A stretch of 64,000 nt of DNA from Pseudomonas iridis (GCF_017980685.1 NZ_JACXXO010000017.1:53055-117054); one strand, 5' to 3'. Shown: positions 18,232 through 27,038, numbered from the stretch's first letter. Translations and numbers: made by a program. The notes: a model not told the origin generated them from the sequence alone.

Positions 18232-19071
18232 ATGAGCAACTGGATCAACCTCAGCCACGACCGCGAAACCGGCATTGAAACACTGCACGCGCATTTTGCC
18301 GGGCATGCGCACGCGTACGATCCGCACTGGCACGAAACCTACCTGATCGGCTTCACCGAGCAAGGCGTGCAGCGCTTCAACAGCCGCAGGGCGCGACATG
18401 ACAGCACGCCGGGCAAGGTTTTCATGCTTGAACCGGGCGACATTCATGACGGCGATGCGCCGAGTCCTGAGGGTTTCACCTATCGCATGCTGTACCTGCA
18501 ACCTTCGTGGCTGGAACAGGCGCTGGACGGTTTGCACTTGGGCGGTTACGGCAGCGGTTTGCCGGGCATTGGCAGTGTATTGAATGACGACCCGGAACTG
18601 GCTCGCGCAACGTTGTTTGCGTTCAATGCGCTGCACCAGCAAGACGTGCAAATGGTCCGTGACGTGGCGCTGGACACTTTGCTGGAACGTTTGGCTGCGC
18701 ATTTGTACAAGCGCCCGCAGGTATCCGCCGCCAACCGGGCACCGCTGGTCGCCAGACAGGCCCGGGATTACCTCATGGCCTATCACGAACAAGACATCAG
18801 CCTGCACACCCTCGCGCAAGTCTGCGGCACTGACCGCTTTCGCCTTACCCGGGCGTTCAAAGCCGCTTATGGTTTGGCACCGCACGCCTGGCTGATCCAG
18901 CTGCGCCTCAGCCGTGGCCGCCAGATGCTCGCCGCCGGCGTGCAACCGGTGGACGTCGCCAGCAGACTTGGCTTCTCTGACCAAAGCCACCTCGGCCGCT
19001 GGTTTGTACGCGCCTACGGCATCACCCCCGGCGCCTATCAACAGCGCGCCACAGGCATCATCCGCCGCTGA
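18232..19071 (+). CDS. AraC-family transcriptional regulator
   Basis: 279 residues. A cupin-like AraC_binding domain (HWHETYLIGFTEQG, residues about 25-90) is followed by two HTH motifs (LAQVCGTDRFRLTRAFK and ...DVASRLGFSDQSHLGRWF). The paired arrangement with the LysE exporter gene 68 bp downstream on the same strand suggests control of amino-acid export. No strong ribosome site before the ATG. Confidence 0.88.
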   Translation: MSNWINLSHDRETGIETLHAHFAGHAHAYDPHWHETYLIGFTEQGVQRFNSRRARHDSTPGKVFMLEPGDIHDGDAPSPEGFTYRMLYLQPSWLEQALDGLHLGGYGSGLPGIGSVLNDDPELARATLFAFNALHQQDVQMVRDVALDTLLERLAAHLYKRPQVSAANRAPLVARQARDYLMAYHEQDISLHTLAQVCGTDRFRLTRAFKAAYGLAPHAWLIQLRLSRGRQMLAAGVQPVDVASRLGFSDQSHLGRWFVRAYGITPGAYQQRATGIIRR

Positions 19072-19139
19072 ACAAACGTTCAAGACGGCCGCTTACCCCA
19101 ACCGCCACAGTACGCCCTGACTTCCTAAAGGGCCGTGCC

Positions 19140-19718
19140 ATGCTTGCGTTCATCCTCTTCGCCTTCGTCGCCTCCATCACCCCGGGCCCGACCAACCTGA
19201 TCGTCCTCAGCACCAGTGCCCGACGCGGCTGGCGGCCGTGTCTGCCGATTATCCTCGGCGCCGGTTTGGGCGCAGCCTCACTGGTTTGGGTGGCGGGCGC
19301 CGGCGCCAGCACGCTGATGCTGCCCGGTGTGCGCCCGATCATCAGCGGCCTCGGGTTGTGCTGGATGCTGTGGCTGGCGTGGCAGATATTCAGTGCGCCG
19401 GTCACGGCCATCGACCCTTCGGCCGCTGGAGAGAAAGTCGAGATGGGCCTGATTGGCGCGGCGTTGTTGCAGTGGGTGAACCCCAAGTCGTGGTTCATGG
19501 CGATTGCCGTGATCAGTGTGTTCACCGCTCAAGGGCAAGGGCTGAATGCGCTGTGTCTGGTGTTCTTTCTGGTGTCACTGCCGTGCCTTGCGGTGTGGGC
19601 GTTGTTGGGGCGGGGCGCTGCGCGATGGCTGAGTAATCCGGCGCAGTTGCGCTGGTTGAACCGGATTCTGGCCGTGCTGCTGGTGATCTCGTCAGCCACT
19701 GCGATCTTGCACACCTGA
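19140..19718 (+). CDS. LysE/RhtB-family amino-acid exporter
   Basis: 192 residues with five to six TM helices. The signature is ITPGPTNLIVLSTSARRGW near the N-terminus. QWVNPKSWFMAIAVISVF is the second conserved block. AAAGGG lies upstream of the ATG. Exports an amino acid or small thiol; the substrate is not deducible. Likely co-regulated with the AraC gene before it. Confidence 0.87.
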   Translation: MLAFILFAFVASITPGPTNLIVLSTSARRGWRPCLPIILGAGLGAASLVWVAGAGASTLMLPGVRPIISGLGLCWMLWLAWQIFSAPVTAIDPSAAGEKVEMGLIGAALLQWVNPKSWFMAIAVISVFTAQGQGLNALCLVFFLVSLPCLAVWALLGRGAARWLSNPAQLRWLNRILAVLLVISSATAILHT

Positions 19719-19749
19719 CGCTCAGGATAAGCGTGCCGGGCCTGGCCAA

Positions 19750-21120
19750 TCATTGTTCATGCGGCACCGACAACGTCGCGCGCAGGCCACCCTCAGCTCG
19801 ATTGACCAATGTAATCCGTCCACCCAAACGCGTTGCAATGGTGTTGACGATGGTCAGCCCCAATCCCGCCCCCTGAGGATTGCCACGGCTGTAGAAACGT
19901 TCGAACAATCGCTCTCGATCCGCTTCATCGATTCCCGGCCCCTGATCGTCGACGCTCAAATGACAGAAGCCGTCGGCTCGGGTCAGGGTCACGGTGATGA
20001 TGCCGTGCTCGGGGGAGAAGTTGGCGGCGTTGGTGATCAGGTTGTTCAGGGCGATATCGATGGCAGTAGCGCTGGCCATGACGTGGAACGGTTCGGCGCT
20101 GTCCTCGAAGGTCAGTTCCAGCTGTTTGCTCAGCAGCCACGGTGTCAGTTGCACCAGGCTGTTACGCACGGTTTCGCTCAGGTCGATGCGTTGCAGCGGC
20201 GGCGGGTCGGATTTCGGTTCGAGGCGTGCCATGGTCAGCAACTGGTTGACCAGACGGCTGGTACGGTCGACGCCGGAGATCAGAAATTCCAGGGATTCGC
20301 GGCGTTCCTGCTCGGTGCCGGCCTCCAGCAGGTTTTGTGCATGCACGCGCAGCACCGCCAGCGGGGTGCGCATTTCGTGGGCGGCATCAGCGATGAAGCG
20401 GCGTTCGCGGCCGAGCACTTCCTGGATCTGCGCGAGCATGCGGTTAAGGGCTGCTTGCATCGGCTCCAGCTCGCTGGGTAGCGGCGTGAGTTGCAATGGC
20501 TCCAGCGAACCACTGTGGCGGGCGCGCAGGGTGGCGGCCATGTTCGCCAGTGGCTTGAGGCCCCAGCCGATGGCGAGCCAGATCATCGCCGCCAGAATCA
20601 GGCTGCCGAGCATGTTCGGCCACAGGGTGTGCCGCACGATGCGGTCGACCAGATCGGCGCGCACATCATCGCGCTCGCCAACCCAGATGCGCAGGCCGTT
20701 CTGTTTGTCTTCCAGCATGAACGCCCGCCATTGCCGGCCTTTCAAATCCACTACGTCGCTGAAGCCCGGTCGGGTCGGTGGTGCGGTAAAGGAGGGCGCG
20801 CTGGCGGTGTGTACCAGCACTTCATTTTTGGGGTTCCATACCTGAAAGGCGATCTTGCTTTCGTAAGGATGGCCATCGACCCGTGGCTTGGCTTCGCCCA
20901 GGGCCTGATTGAACGCTTGATACAACTGCGCGTGTTCGGTACTCGCCATCGGCATGCGCATCACGCCTTGCAACAGACGCGCGTTCTGCGCCAGTTGAGC
21001 ATCGTAGACTTCAGCGATTTCGTGGTTGCTGTCATGCACATTGAACGTGCTGAGCACTGCCAGGCCGGCCAGCAGCAGGCCGATGATCAGCGTCAGCGTG
21101 CGGCGCCGGATTGAAGTCAT
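19750..21120 (-). CDS. QseC-like sensor histidine kinase
   Basis: 456 residues. TM1 is residues 10-26, then a periplasmic 2CSK_N-like domain (about 30-165), TM2 170-188 and HAMP. His249 lies in FIADAAHEMRTPLAVL. The N box is NNLITNAANFS and the G boxes DDQGPGID and GAGLGLTIV. Its ATG overlaps the stop of the response regulator (ATGA at 21117-21120). Last gene of the seven-gene operon. QseC/PmrB-class kinase; the signal is unknown. Confidence 0.9.
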   Translation of the reverse strand: MTSIRRRTLTLIIGLLLAGLAVLSTFNVHDSNHEIAEVYDAQLAQNARLLQGVMRMPMASTEHAQLYQAFNQALGEAKPRVDGHPYESKIAFQVWNPKNEVLVHTASAPSFTAPPTRPGFSDVVDLKGRQWRAFMLEDKQNGLRIWVGERDDVRADLVDRIVRHTLWPNMLGSLILAAMIWLAIGWGLKPLANMAATLRARHSGSLEPLQLTPLPSELEPMQAALNRMLAQIQEVLGRERRFIADAAHEMRTPLAVLRVHAQNLLEAGTEQERRESLEFLISGVDRTSRLVNQLLTMARLEPKSDPPPLQRIDLSETVRNSLVQLTPWLLSKQLELTFEDSAEPFHVMASATAIDIALNNLITNAANFSPEHGIITVTLTRADGFCHLSVDDQGPGIDEADRERLFERFYSRGNPQGAGLGLTIVNTIATRLGGRITLVNRAEGGLRATLSVPHEQ

Positions 21121-21784
21121 CGACGCTCCTCCACCAGATAACCCACGCCACGGATGGTGCGGATCAGGTCGGTGGAGAACTTCTCGCGCAGGTGATGGAT
21201 GTGCACTTCCAGAGTGTTGCTTTCGGCTTCCTCGTTCCAGCCGTAGAGCAACTGGATCAGTTGGTCGCGGGTCATTACCCGACCCGGCGGTGAGAGCAAT
21301 TCGTGCAGCAACTGATATTCCTTGGGGTCAGCGCCACAGGTTGGCCCTGATAACTGACCTGCTGGGTGCCGGGGTTGAGGCTGATGCCGGCGTGCTCGAT
21401 CAGCGCCTGACCGCGCCCGGCACTGCGCCGCAACAGAGCGCGCAAACGCGCCTTGAGTTCAGCCAGATCGAACGGCTTGACCAGATAATCGTCGGCCCCG
21501 GCATCCAGCCCGGCGATGCGGTCTTCGGTGGCATCGCGGGCCGTAAGAATCAGCACCGGCAGATTCGAACCGCTGTCGCGCAAACGGCGCAGCACTTCGA
21601 TGCCGTCCATGCGCGGCAGACCGAGATCGAGTACTGCCAGGTCGAAGGTTTCACTGAGCAGTGCATGCAACGCGCTGCTGCCGTCCTTGAGCCAGTCGAC
21701 GGTGTAACCCTCACGCCCCAGCGCCTGATGAATGCCTTCACCGAGCGCGACGTCATCCTCAATCAGTAATAAACGCACGCGCAC
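21117..21784 (-). pseudogene. QseB-like response regulator with a -1 frameshift
   Basis: Frame one (from ATG 21784) encodes a complete receiver domain: acidic pair IEDD, phospho-Asp53 in AVLDLGLPR, Thr in ILTARD and LVKPF. It then reads VALTPRNISCC and runs off frame. Frame two resumes with KEYQLLHELLS and encodes the rest of the winged helix to TIRGVGYLVEERR. Inserting one base in the C run (G run 21324-21327 on the plus strand) restores ALTPKEYQLLHELL and a normal protein of about 222 residues. Either a true inactivating mutation or an assembly error in a homopolymer. Overlaps the kinase gene by 4 nt. Confidence 0.85.
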
Positions 21785-21789
21785 TCCTG

Positions 21790-22434
21790 TCAGTCGAGTT
21801 TCTTGTTGACGTCCACCAGCAGGGCGGCGATCTCTTTGCGGCGCCCGGCGTCGGCGATTTCCCGGCCTGGGCGCGGTGCGGCTTGCAGGGCTTTTTGCAG
21901 CGCTACCTTGGCTTCAGCGTAGCGTTTTTCACGGTAGAGGTGATCACCCCAGAAGTACAGGCTGTCGATGCCGTTCGGGTTCAGTTGCAACGCCTGCTTG
22001 AGCAATTGCTCGGCCTTGTCGCTGTCACCAAAACCGATCGGCCAGCCCGGCACTCGGTCGTACAGCGCGGCGAGGCTGGTGTAGGCCGAGCCATTCAAGG
22101 CTTTGGGATCGAGGGTCAGGGATTTTTCCAGGTCAGCCTTGGCGTCCTTGGCTTTGCCCAAGGCGCCGAGCCCACCCTCGGCACCGGCCCAACTGCTGGT
22201 GACGATGCCCTTCCAGATCCACGCTTCGGCCGCGGCGGGGCGTTGCGTGGTAAAGGCAGTCGCCTCGGTTGAGAGCTGTTCGAAGGCGGCGGCGCGCTGT
22301 TTTTCCGCGACTTCATATTGGATGTGCGCCCAGCTCTGCTGGATCCCGGCGAGGCGCTGTTGATCGGTGGCGTCCAGTGCCCAGACGGATTGGCTGAGGG
22401 CAGCGAGCAGCAGGCAAGCGAAGACTTTTTTCAT
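21790..22434 (-). CDS. Periplasmic tetratricopeptide-repeat protein
   Basis: 214 residues. Signal peptide is MKKVFACLLLAALSQSVWAL with a cleavage site after WA. TPR-like helices follow, for example KADLEKSLTLDPKALNG, AEQLLKQALQLNPNGIDSLYFW and AKVALQKALQAAPR. Its ATG overlaps the stop of the dehydrogenase gene by 4 nt (22431-22434), and the response regulator gene follows after 5 bp. Being the only exported member, it may scaffold or sense something for the kinase; that is inference. Confidence 0.8.
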   Translation of the reverse strand: MKKVFACLLLAALSQSVWALDATDQQRLAGIQQSWAHIQYEVAEKQRAAAFEQLSTEATAFTTQRPAAAEAWIWKGIVTSSWAGAEGGLGALGKAKDAKADLEKSLTLDPKALNGSAYTSLAALYDRVPGWPIGFGDSDKAEQLLKQALQLNPNGIDSLYFWGDHLYREKRYAEAKVALQKALQAAPRPGREIADAGRRKEIAALLVDVNKKLD

Positions 22435-23240
22435 GGTTTGAGGATCTCGTTGTCGGTTTTTTCGCTGAAGCGTCGGATCAGCGGCAACTGCTTGCGCAGG
22501 CCACGATCCACCAGATGCGGCAATAAATTGTTCAGGCGGACGAAGAACCGCTCCGGCCAGCCCAGATACACATCGCGGCGATCGCCGGCGATGGCGTGGA
22601 TCACCGCCGACGCCACGGTTTGCGGGTCATCGACGTTGGCCTTGAGTGCATCGTTCAAGGCTTGCGCGGCCGAGCTGTTCATCGACGTGCGGGTGGCGCG
22701 CGGCGCGACGTAAAGAACGCTGACCCGCGTGTCAGCCAGCTCCCGGCGCAGCGCTTCGGAGAAACCGCGCAAGGCAAACTTGCTCGCGCAGTAACTGGCG
22801 TAACCGGCATAGCCGATCGAGCCATAGGTGGAGCCAACATTGACCACCATGGCGCTGTCCGCCTGCTTGAGCAGCGGTAACAGCAGTTTCGTCAGGCAGA
22901 TCGGCGCACTGACATTCACCGCCAGCATGGCGTTGATGTCGCTGTCGTCCAGCTGTTCGAGCATGGCGAAGTGGTTGATCCCGGCCGCATTGATCAACAG
23001 GTTGATGCCGCCGATGCCCTCGGCGGCGGCCAGCACTTTGCGCCGGTCGCTGAGGAAGGTCAGGTCGGCGCCGACCCAGTACAGATTTTGCGGATACCGC
23101 TCAAGCAACGGCAGCAGGGCTTCCTGATGCCGGGCCACGGCCAGCACCCGCGCACCGGCGGCGCACAAGGCACTGGCGATGGCCATGCCGATACCGCCAC
23201 TGGCACCGGTCAGGACAACACGCGCTTCATGCAGCTGCAT
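22431..23240 (-). CDS. Short-chain dehydrogenase/reductase
   Basis: 269 residues, classical SDR. The cofactor site is VLTGASGGIGMA, NNAG is replaced by NAAG, catalytic Ser lies in VNVGSTYGS and the Tyr-Lys pair in YCASKFAL. ATG 23240 is chosen because it starts MQLHEARVVLTG with the Rossmann strand at the usual distance. Overlaps the di-iron enzyme gene by 14 nt, so the two are translationally coupled. Probably oxidises or reduces the product of that enzyme. Confidence 0.87.
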   Translation of the reverse strand: MQLHEARVVLTGASGGIGMAIASALCAAGARVLAVARHQEALLPLLERYPQNLYWVGADLTFLSDRRKVLAAAEGIGGINLLINAAGINHFAMLEQLDDSDINAMLAVNVSAPICLTKLLLPLLKQADSAMVVNVGSTYGSIGYAGYASYCASKFALRGFSEALRRELADTRVSVLYVAPRATRTSMNSSAAQALNDALKANVDDPQTVASAVIHAIAGDRRDVYLGWPERFFVRLNNLLPHLVDRGLRKQLPLIRRFSEKTDNEILKP

Positions 23241-23901
23241 GTTGAGCCTGCACTTCACGCGGCAATCCACGGAACATATCGGTGTACAGGCGATACACGA
23301 CTTTCGAGGCGTGGATCACGGCGGCCTGGTCTTGCGGGTCCTCGAGCTGGTTCATCAAGCGGCGATAGGTCTGCATGTGCTCGATGTCCAGCGAACCGTG
23401 GGAACTGAGGTAGCTGAACGCCGTTTCCGGCAACGCCAGCCGCTCGCGAATGCTGCCCGCCGTGTGGGTGGCCAGGGCAATGCTGGTGCCTTCAAGCACA
23501 TTGACCATGCCGAACAGCCCCACCGGATTGCCCCGGGCGATAAGGTCGTACAGAAAGCTGACCATCAACTCGATCGACAGCGACGGCTGACCATCGCGCA
23601 CCGCATCTCGGTCACCGCCACATGCGGCAATATCGTTGAGCACCCACTGTTCGTGGCCGTATTCTTCTTCGATGTACTCGCACACGGCTTTGCGCAGCCA
23701 CTCAAGGCGTGTCGGCAAACGCGCGCCGCAAGCCATCATTAACGGCACCGTGTGGCGCACGTGGTAATAGGCCTGGGCGAGAAATTCCCGATAGCTCTCA
23801 AGGCTGACCTTGCCTTGCAGCGCATCAACGATGATCGGCAGGTTGAACAGCTCGTGGCGTTCCCGTTGTGTGGCTTCTTGCAGGGTGTCGAAAAAACTCA
23901 T
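23227..23901 (-). CDS. Haem-oxygenase-like di-iron oxidase (UndA/TenA-like fold)
   Basis: 224 residues, all-helical, iron-containing redox enzyme family. A complete ligand set can be read: Glu80-x2-His83 (EEEYGHE), Glu137 (VLEGTS), and His168-x3-Asp172-x2-His175 (SSHGSLDIEHM). This order and spacing matches the 1-undecene synthase UndA, which decarboxylates fatty acids, although overall sequence differs. Start ATG 23901 overlaps the acyl-ligase stop by 4 nt (ATGA). In the operon it follows an acyl-activating enzyme, so oxidation or oxidative cleavage of an activated acyl substrate is the most reasonable inference. Confidence 0.8.
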   Translation of the reverse strand: MSFFDTLQEATQRERHELFNLPIIVDALQGKVSLESYREFLAQAYYHVRHTVPLMMACGARLPTRLEWLRKAVCEYIEEEYGHEQWVLNDIAACGGDRDAVRDGQPSLSIELMVSFLYDLIARGNPVGLFGMVNVLEGTSIALATHTAGSIRERLALPETAFSYLSSHGSLDIEHMQTYRRLMNQLEDPQDQAAVIHASKVVYRLYTDMFRGLPREVQAQHAAA

Positions 23902-25379
23902 GATGCGGATGCCTCGCAGATAACGGATTCGGTTAATTGGGTGTGGTAATGCGCGACGATGGCTTCGCGGCGCGGGCGGCCATTGGCGGTGAGCAGGCCA
24001 TTGGCGGCGGTAAAGGGTTGCGCTAGACGTGTCCAGCGATGTACCTGGGCGTAATCGGGCAAGGCTTCGTTGGCTTCGGCGACGGCCGCAGCCAGATCAG
24101 CGTCGCTGCAATCGGCGCGATGCGGCCAGAGCAGGGCGTGGTTGTGCGGCATCGCTTCGCCGTAGACGAAGGCCTGGGCGATATGGCGGCGCTGGGTCAG
24201 CTCCGACTCGACCCATTCCGGGTTGACGTTGCGCCCGAAACTGGTAACGAACTGATGCTTCTTACGCCCCTTGAGAAAGAGGAAACCTTCCGGGTCGAAC
24301 TCACCCAGATCGCCGCTCGGCCACCATTCTTCGGCGTACGGCGCATCCCCCAGGTAACCCAGCAGCGGCGAACCCTTGATCAACACTTCGCCGTCCTCGG
24401 CCAGCCGCACTTCGACATGCGGCAGGGGTTTGCCGACGCTGCCTGGGCGCCGGGCACCGGGACGGTTGAGGCACACCACCGACGCACATTCGGACAAGCC
24501 ATAACCTTCATAAACCGGCAGGCCGACACGTTGCGCACGGTGCAGCAGATCCTCGGAAACCCGCGCGCCGCCGACGGCGGCAAAACGCAGTTTTTGTGGA
24601 TCGAAGGCTTTTTGCTCGGCGGCGCTGACCAGCATCAGCAACAGTTGCGGCACCAGAATCAGGCTCTCCGGCGCACGGCTGGCCAGATAGCCCAGCAGGC
24701 GTGGCACATCGACGCCGCTGGCGCCCTGGATGCCGAGGGTTTTCTGGCTCGGCAGACTCAACATCGCACCGGCATACAGCGCCGCATAACACCCGAGGTT
24801 TTCCAGCAGGATCGCCAGTGGTAACAGCGCCAGATGATGCGCCGGACCGGTCGGCTCGCTCGCCTGATCCAGCTCGCGTGCAACCCGCAGTAAGCTGTCG
24901 GCGCTCAGGCATACCCCTTTGGGCGTGCCGGTGGTACCGGAAGTGAAGGTCAGTTTGGCGGTGCCGGCGGGCATGCGGCTCGGTCCACTGAATGTGCGGC
25001 ACCAGAACTCGCCGTTCTTCACATAACCGGCGCCGAGCAACTCGGCCTCCAGTTCTGGCTCGGCAATCACCCGTTCAGCTTGACTCAGCTCCAGACAATG
25101 GGCGCGTTGTGCCGGGCTGAAAAACGGCGGCAGCGTCACACAGGTCAGGCCTTCGAACAGCACCGCCAAATCCCAAAGCATCGCGTCGACGCCGTTATCC
25201 AGCACCAGTGCGACCACTTGCACGTGTTCATCGCGCAAACGCTCCTGGCGATACAGCACCTCGGCGTACAGGGTCGTGTAATCGATTTTCAGCGTATCGC
25301 CCCACAGCGCGACCGCGTTGTCATTGCGCCCGGCATGGCTGCGCAGGGTTTCCTGAAAGCGTTGCAGTTCAAGCGACAT
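23898..25379 (-). CDS. AMP-binding acyl-activating enzyme (ANL family)
   Basis: 493 residues from ATG 25379, which has AAGGAG 8 nt upstream. Core motifs are TFTSGTTGTPKGV (A3), YEGYGLSECASV (A5) and SGDLGEFDPEGFLFLKGRKK (A7/A8). In the C-terminal lid LTANGRPRR the catalytic lysine position is arginine. Long-chain acyl ligases usually have LTPTLKxRR there. It forms an acyl-adenylate, probably of a fatty acid, and may transfer it to a downstream protein rather than CoA. Overlaps the thermostable-hemolysin gene by 11 nt. Confidence 0.85.
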   Translation of the reverse strand: MSLELQRFQETLRSHAGRNDNAVALWGDTLKIDYTTLYAEVLYRQERLRDEHVQVVALVLDNGVDAMLWDLAVLFEGLTCVTLPPFFSPAQRAHCLELSQAERVIAEPELEAELLGAGYVKNGEFWCRTFSGPSRMPAGTAKLTFTSGTTGTPKGVCLSADSLLRVARELDQASEPTGPAHHLALLPLAILLENLGCYAALYAGAMLSLPSQKTLGIQGASGVDVPRLLGYLASRAPESLILVPQLLLMLVSAAEQKAFDPQKLRFAAVGGARVSEDLLHRAQRVGLPVYEGYGLSECASVVCLNRPGARRPGSVGKPLPHVEVRLAEDGEVLIKGSPLLGYLGDAPYAEEWWPSGDLGEFDPEGFLFLKGRKKHQFVTSFGRNVNPEWVESELTQRRHIAQAFVYGEAMPHNHALLWPHRADCSDADLAAAVAEANEALPDYAQVHRWTRLAQPFTAANGLLTANGRPRREAIVAHYHTQLTESVICEASAS

Positions 25380-26046
25380 GGAAAGCTCCTTCAATCGAAG
25401 TCGGCAATCCCAGCCGGTTGAACAGTCCGATATTGCGCAAATGGATAAACCCGGCGCGGATATTGCCGACGTGAACCCAGGGTTTGCTCTCGTAATAACT
25501 GCCCCAATATTGACGCTCGTCACCCAGTCGCTCCGGGTCTGCGGCGCACAATGTCACTGGATTCAGGCCGAGACGATGGAAGCTGTTGACCAAGCCGATG
25601 TTGCCGGTGAACGTCACCCACTCCAGACCGCCCATGGCCAGTAAATAGGTGATGGCGATGATGCTCAGACGCGCACTGCCGGTGTCGCTGGCGGCAAGGT
25701 TGCCGACTTCGACGATGCCGTTGCGCGTCACCGGGCGATCCGCCGCCGCGCTGATCACCGGCTCGATCGGTTCATCCAGGTAGCGCTCGAGAAACAGCGG
25801 CTCCACATGGGCGCGACGGACACCGGCCACCGCGCACAGCTCACCCACGGCGTTGTGCATGCCGAACAGCTCGGGCATGAAATGGCGGATGTCAGCGCCG
25901 TGGGCTTTGCGAAAGCGCTGCTGAATAAACGTCTCGAATGCCGACCGTTGCCCGTCATCCGGCAAGGCATTGGTCAGCGTCATCTGCGGCGTTTCGGCTT
26001 GGCCGAAGTGCAGGGGCAGGGGGATGTTCCAGTCGAAATCGGGCAT
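25369..26046 (-). CDS. Thermostable-hemolysin family protein (GNAT-like)
   Basis: 225 residues from ATG 26046, preceded by GGGAGG. The Vibrio thermostable hemolysin (delta-VPH) family is recognised by IRHFMPELFG, EVGNLAASDTGSARL and FTGNIGLVNSFHRLGLNP. The second half resembles the acetyl/acyl-CoA binding core of GNAT and acyl-homoserine-lactone synthase folds, so the name is probably misleading and an N-acyltransferase role is plausible. First gene of the seven-gene operon, so it probably supplies the first step. Confidence 0.8.
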   Translation of the reverse strand: MPDFDWNIPLPLHFGQAETPQMTLTNALPDDGQRSAFETFIQQRFRKAHGADIRHFMPELFGMHNAVGELCAVAGVRRAHVEPLFLERYLDEPIEPVISAAADRPVTRNGIVEVGNLAASDTGSARLSIIAITYLLAMGGLEWVTFTGNIGLVNSFHRLGLNPVTLCAADPERLGDERQYWGSYYESKPWVHVGNIRAGFIHLRNIGLFNRLGLPTSIEGAFHVA

Positions 26047-26095
26047 GGGCAGAACGCCTCCCTCAATAGGTTTGAGAGGAGTATCCAAGCCATTT

Positions 26096-26112
26096 CTTAA
26101 CGAAGTCTGAAG
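26096..26112 (-). promoter_or_regulatory. QseB/PmrA-like tandem box for the operon
   Basis: On the minus strand CTTCAG-ACTTC-GTTAAG is a direct repeat of six-base half-sites with a 5-nt spacer, 50 bp before the operon start. PmrA/QseB-type regulators bind CTTAAG-N5-CTTAAG near -35. Autoregulation is inferred. Confidence 0.55.
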
Positions 26113-26140
26113 GTGAAAAAAGGTTAACCTGTGAGCCGAT

Positions 26141-26157
26141 CTTCAGACTGTCTTAAG
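26141..26157 (+). promoter_or_regulatory. QseB/PmrA-like tandem box facing cytochrome b561 gene
   Basis: CTTCAG-ACTGT-CTTAAG on the plus strand, the same architecture as the box at 26096-26112 but oppositely oriented and placed about 100 bp before the divergent cytochrome gene. Confidence 0.55.
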
Positions 26158-26255
26158 ACTGGCCGGGCAGGCTCACACCGTCGGTTCGCCCGGCCCAAGG
26201 AACGTGACCGTCGAGCGCATCGACCGTCACTCACGACAATCACGAGGCGCTATTT

Positions 26256-26810
26256 ATGACCCGCGACAACGCCGTAAACCGTTATGGAAAACTTTCAATC
26301 ATGATGCACTGGCTGATGCTGGCGCTGTTCGTCGGCGTCTACGCGTGCGTCGAAATCAAGGGCTACATGCCCAAGGGCAGCGAAGCGCGCGGCCTGCTGA
26401 TGGGCTTTCACGGCCTGTTCGGCGCCAGCATCTTCGCCCTGGTATGGATCCGCCTGCTCGGTCGCCTGACCCCGCGCCCACCGATCACCCCCAAACCCCC
26501 TGCGTGGCAAACCGGCCTCGCGCACCTCACGCACCTGGCCCTCTACGGCCTGATGATCGCCACCCCGATCCTCGCCTGGCTGATGCTCGCCGCCGGCGAC
26601 AAACCGTTCCCGTACTTCGGCTTCCACGTACCGGCCCCGGTCGCCATCGACCCGGACTTTGCCAAACGCCTGAAGTACTGGCATGAACTGATCGGCAGCA
26701 CCGGCTACTGGCTGATCGGCCTTCATGCGTTGGCGGGGTTGTTTCACCATTACTGGGTGCGCGATAACACGCTGGTGCGCATGCTGCCGGGGCGCACAGG
26801 TTCACGCTGA
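26256..26810 (+). CDS. Cytochrome b561
   Basis: 184 residues, four TM helices, di-haem b-type cytochrome of the inner membrane. Histidine ligands are visible in MMHWLMLALF, LLMGFHGLFG, YWHELIGSTGYWLIGLHALAGLFHHY. It passes electrons from quinol to a periplasmic acceptor or quenches superoxide. It is divergent from the QseBC-like operon, and a matching tandem box suggests membership in that regulon. Confidence 0.9.
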   Translation: MTRDNAVNRYGKLSIMMHWLMLALFVGVYACVEIKGYMPKGSEARGLLMGFHGLFGASIFALVWIRLLGRLTPRPPITPKPPAWQTGLAHLTHLALYGLMIATPILAWLMLAAGDKPFPYFGFHVPAPVAIDPDFAKRLKYWHELIGSTGYWLIGLHALAGLFHHYWVRDNTLVRMLPGRTGSR

Positions 26811-26828
26811 TCACCTTCCACCCCAATC

Positions 26829-26905
26829 CCTGTGGGAGCGGGCTTGCCCGCGATGGGGCCGTAGCAGCCGACATTATCAGTGGCTGACACACCGCCATCG
26901 CGAGC
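26829..26905. repeat. REP element with degenerate partner
   Basis: TGTGGGAGCGGGCTTGCCCGCGATG at 26829 and an incomplete inverted copy (CCATCGCGAGCAACCTC) near 26893 follow the cytochrome gene. Confidence 0.7.
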
Positions 26906-27038
26906 AACCTCATGCCACGGGTTTTGCGCTGTCGGGTAGCGCAAGGCAGTTGCCGGATCCGCACTTCGCGTCCACGCTTAGGCCTTGCCGACAAGGAGCG
27001 TCCGCCGACCCTCCGTCGCGACCCACGGAGCGTTTAGC

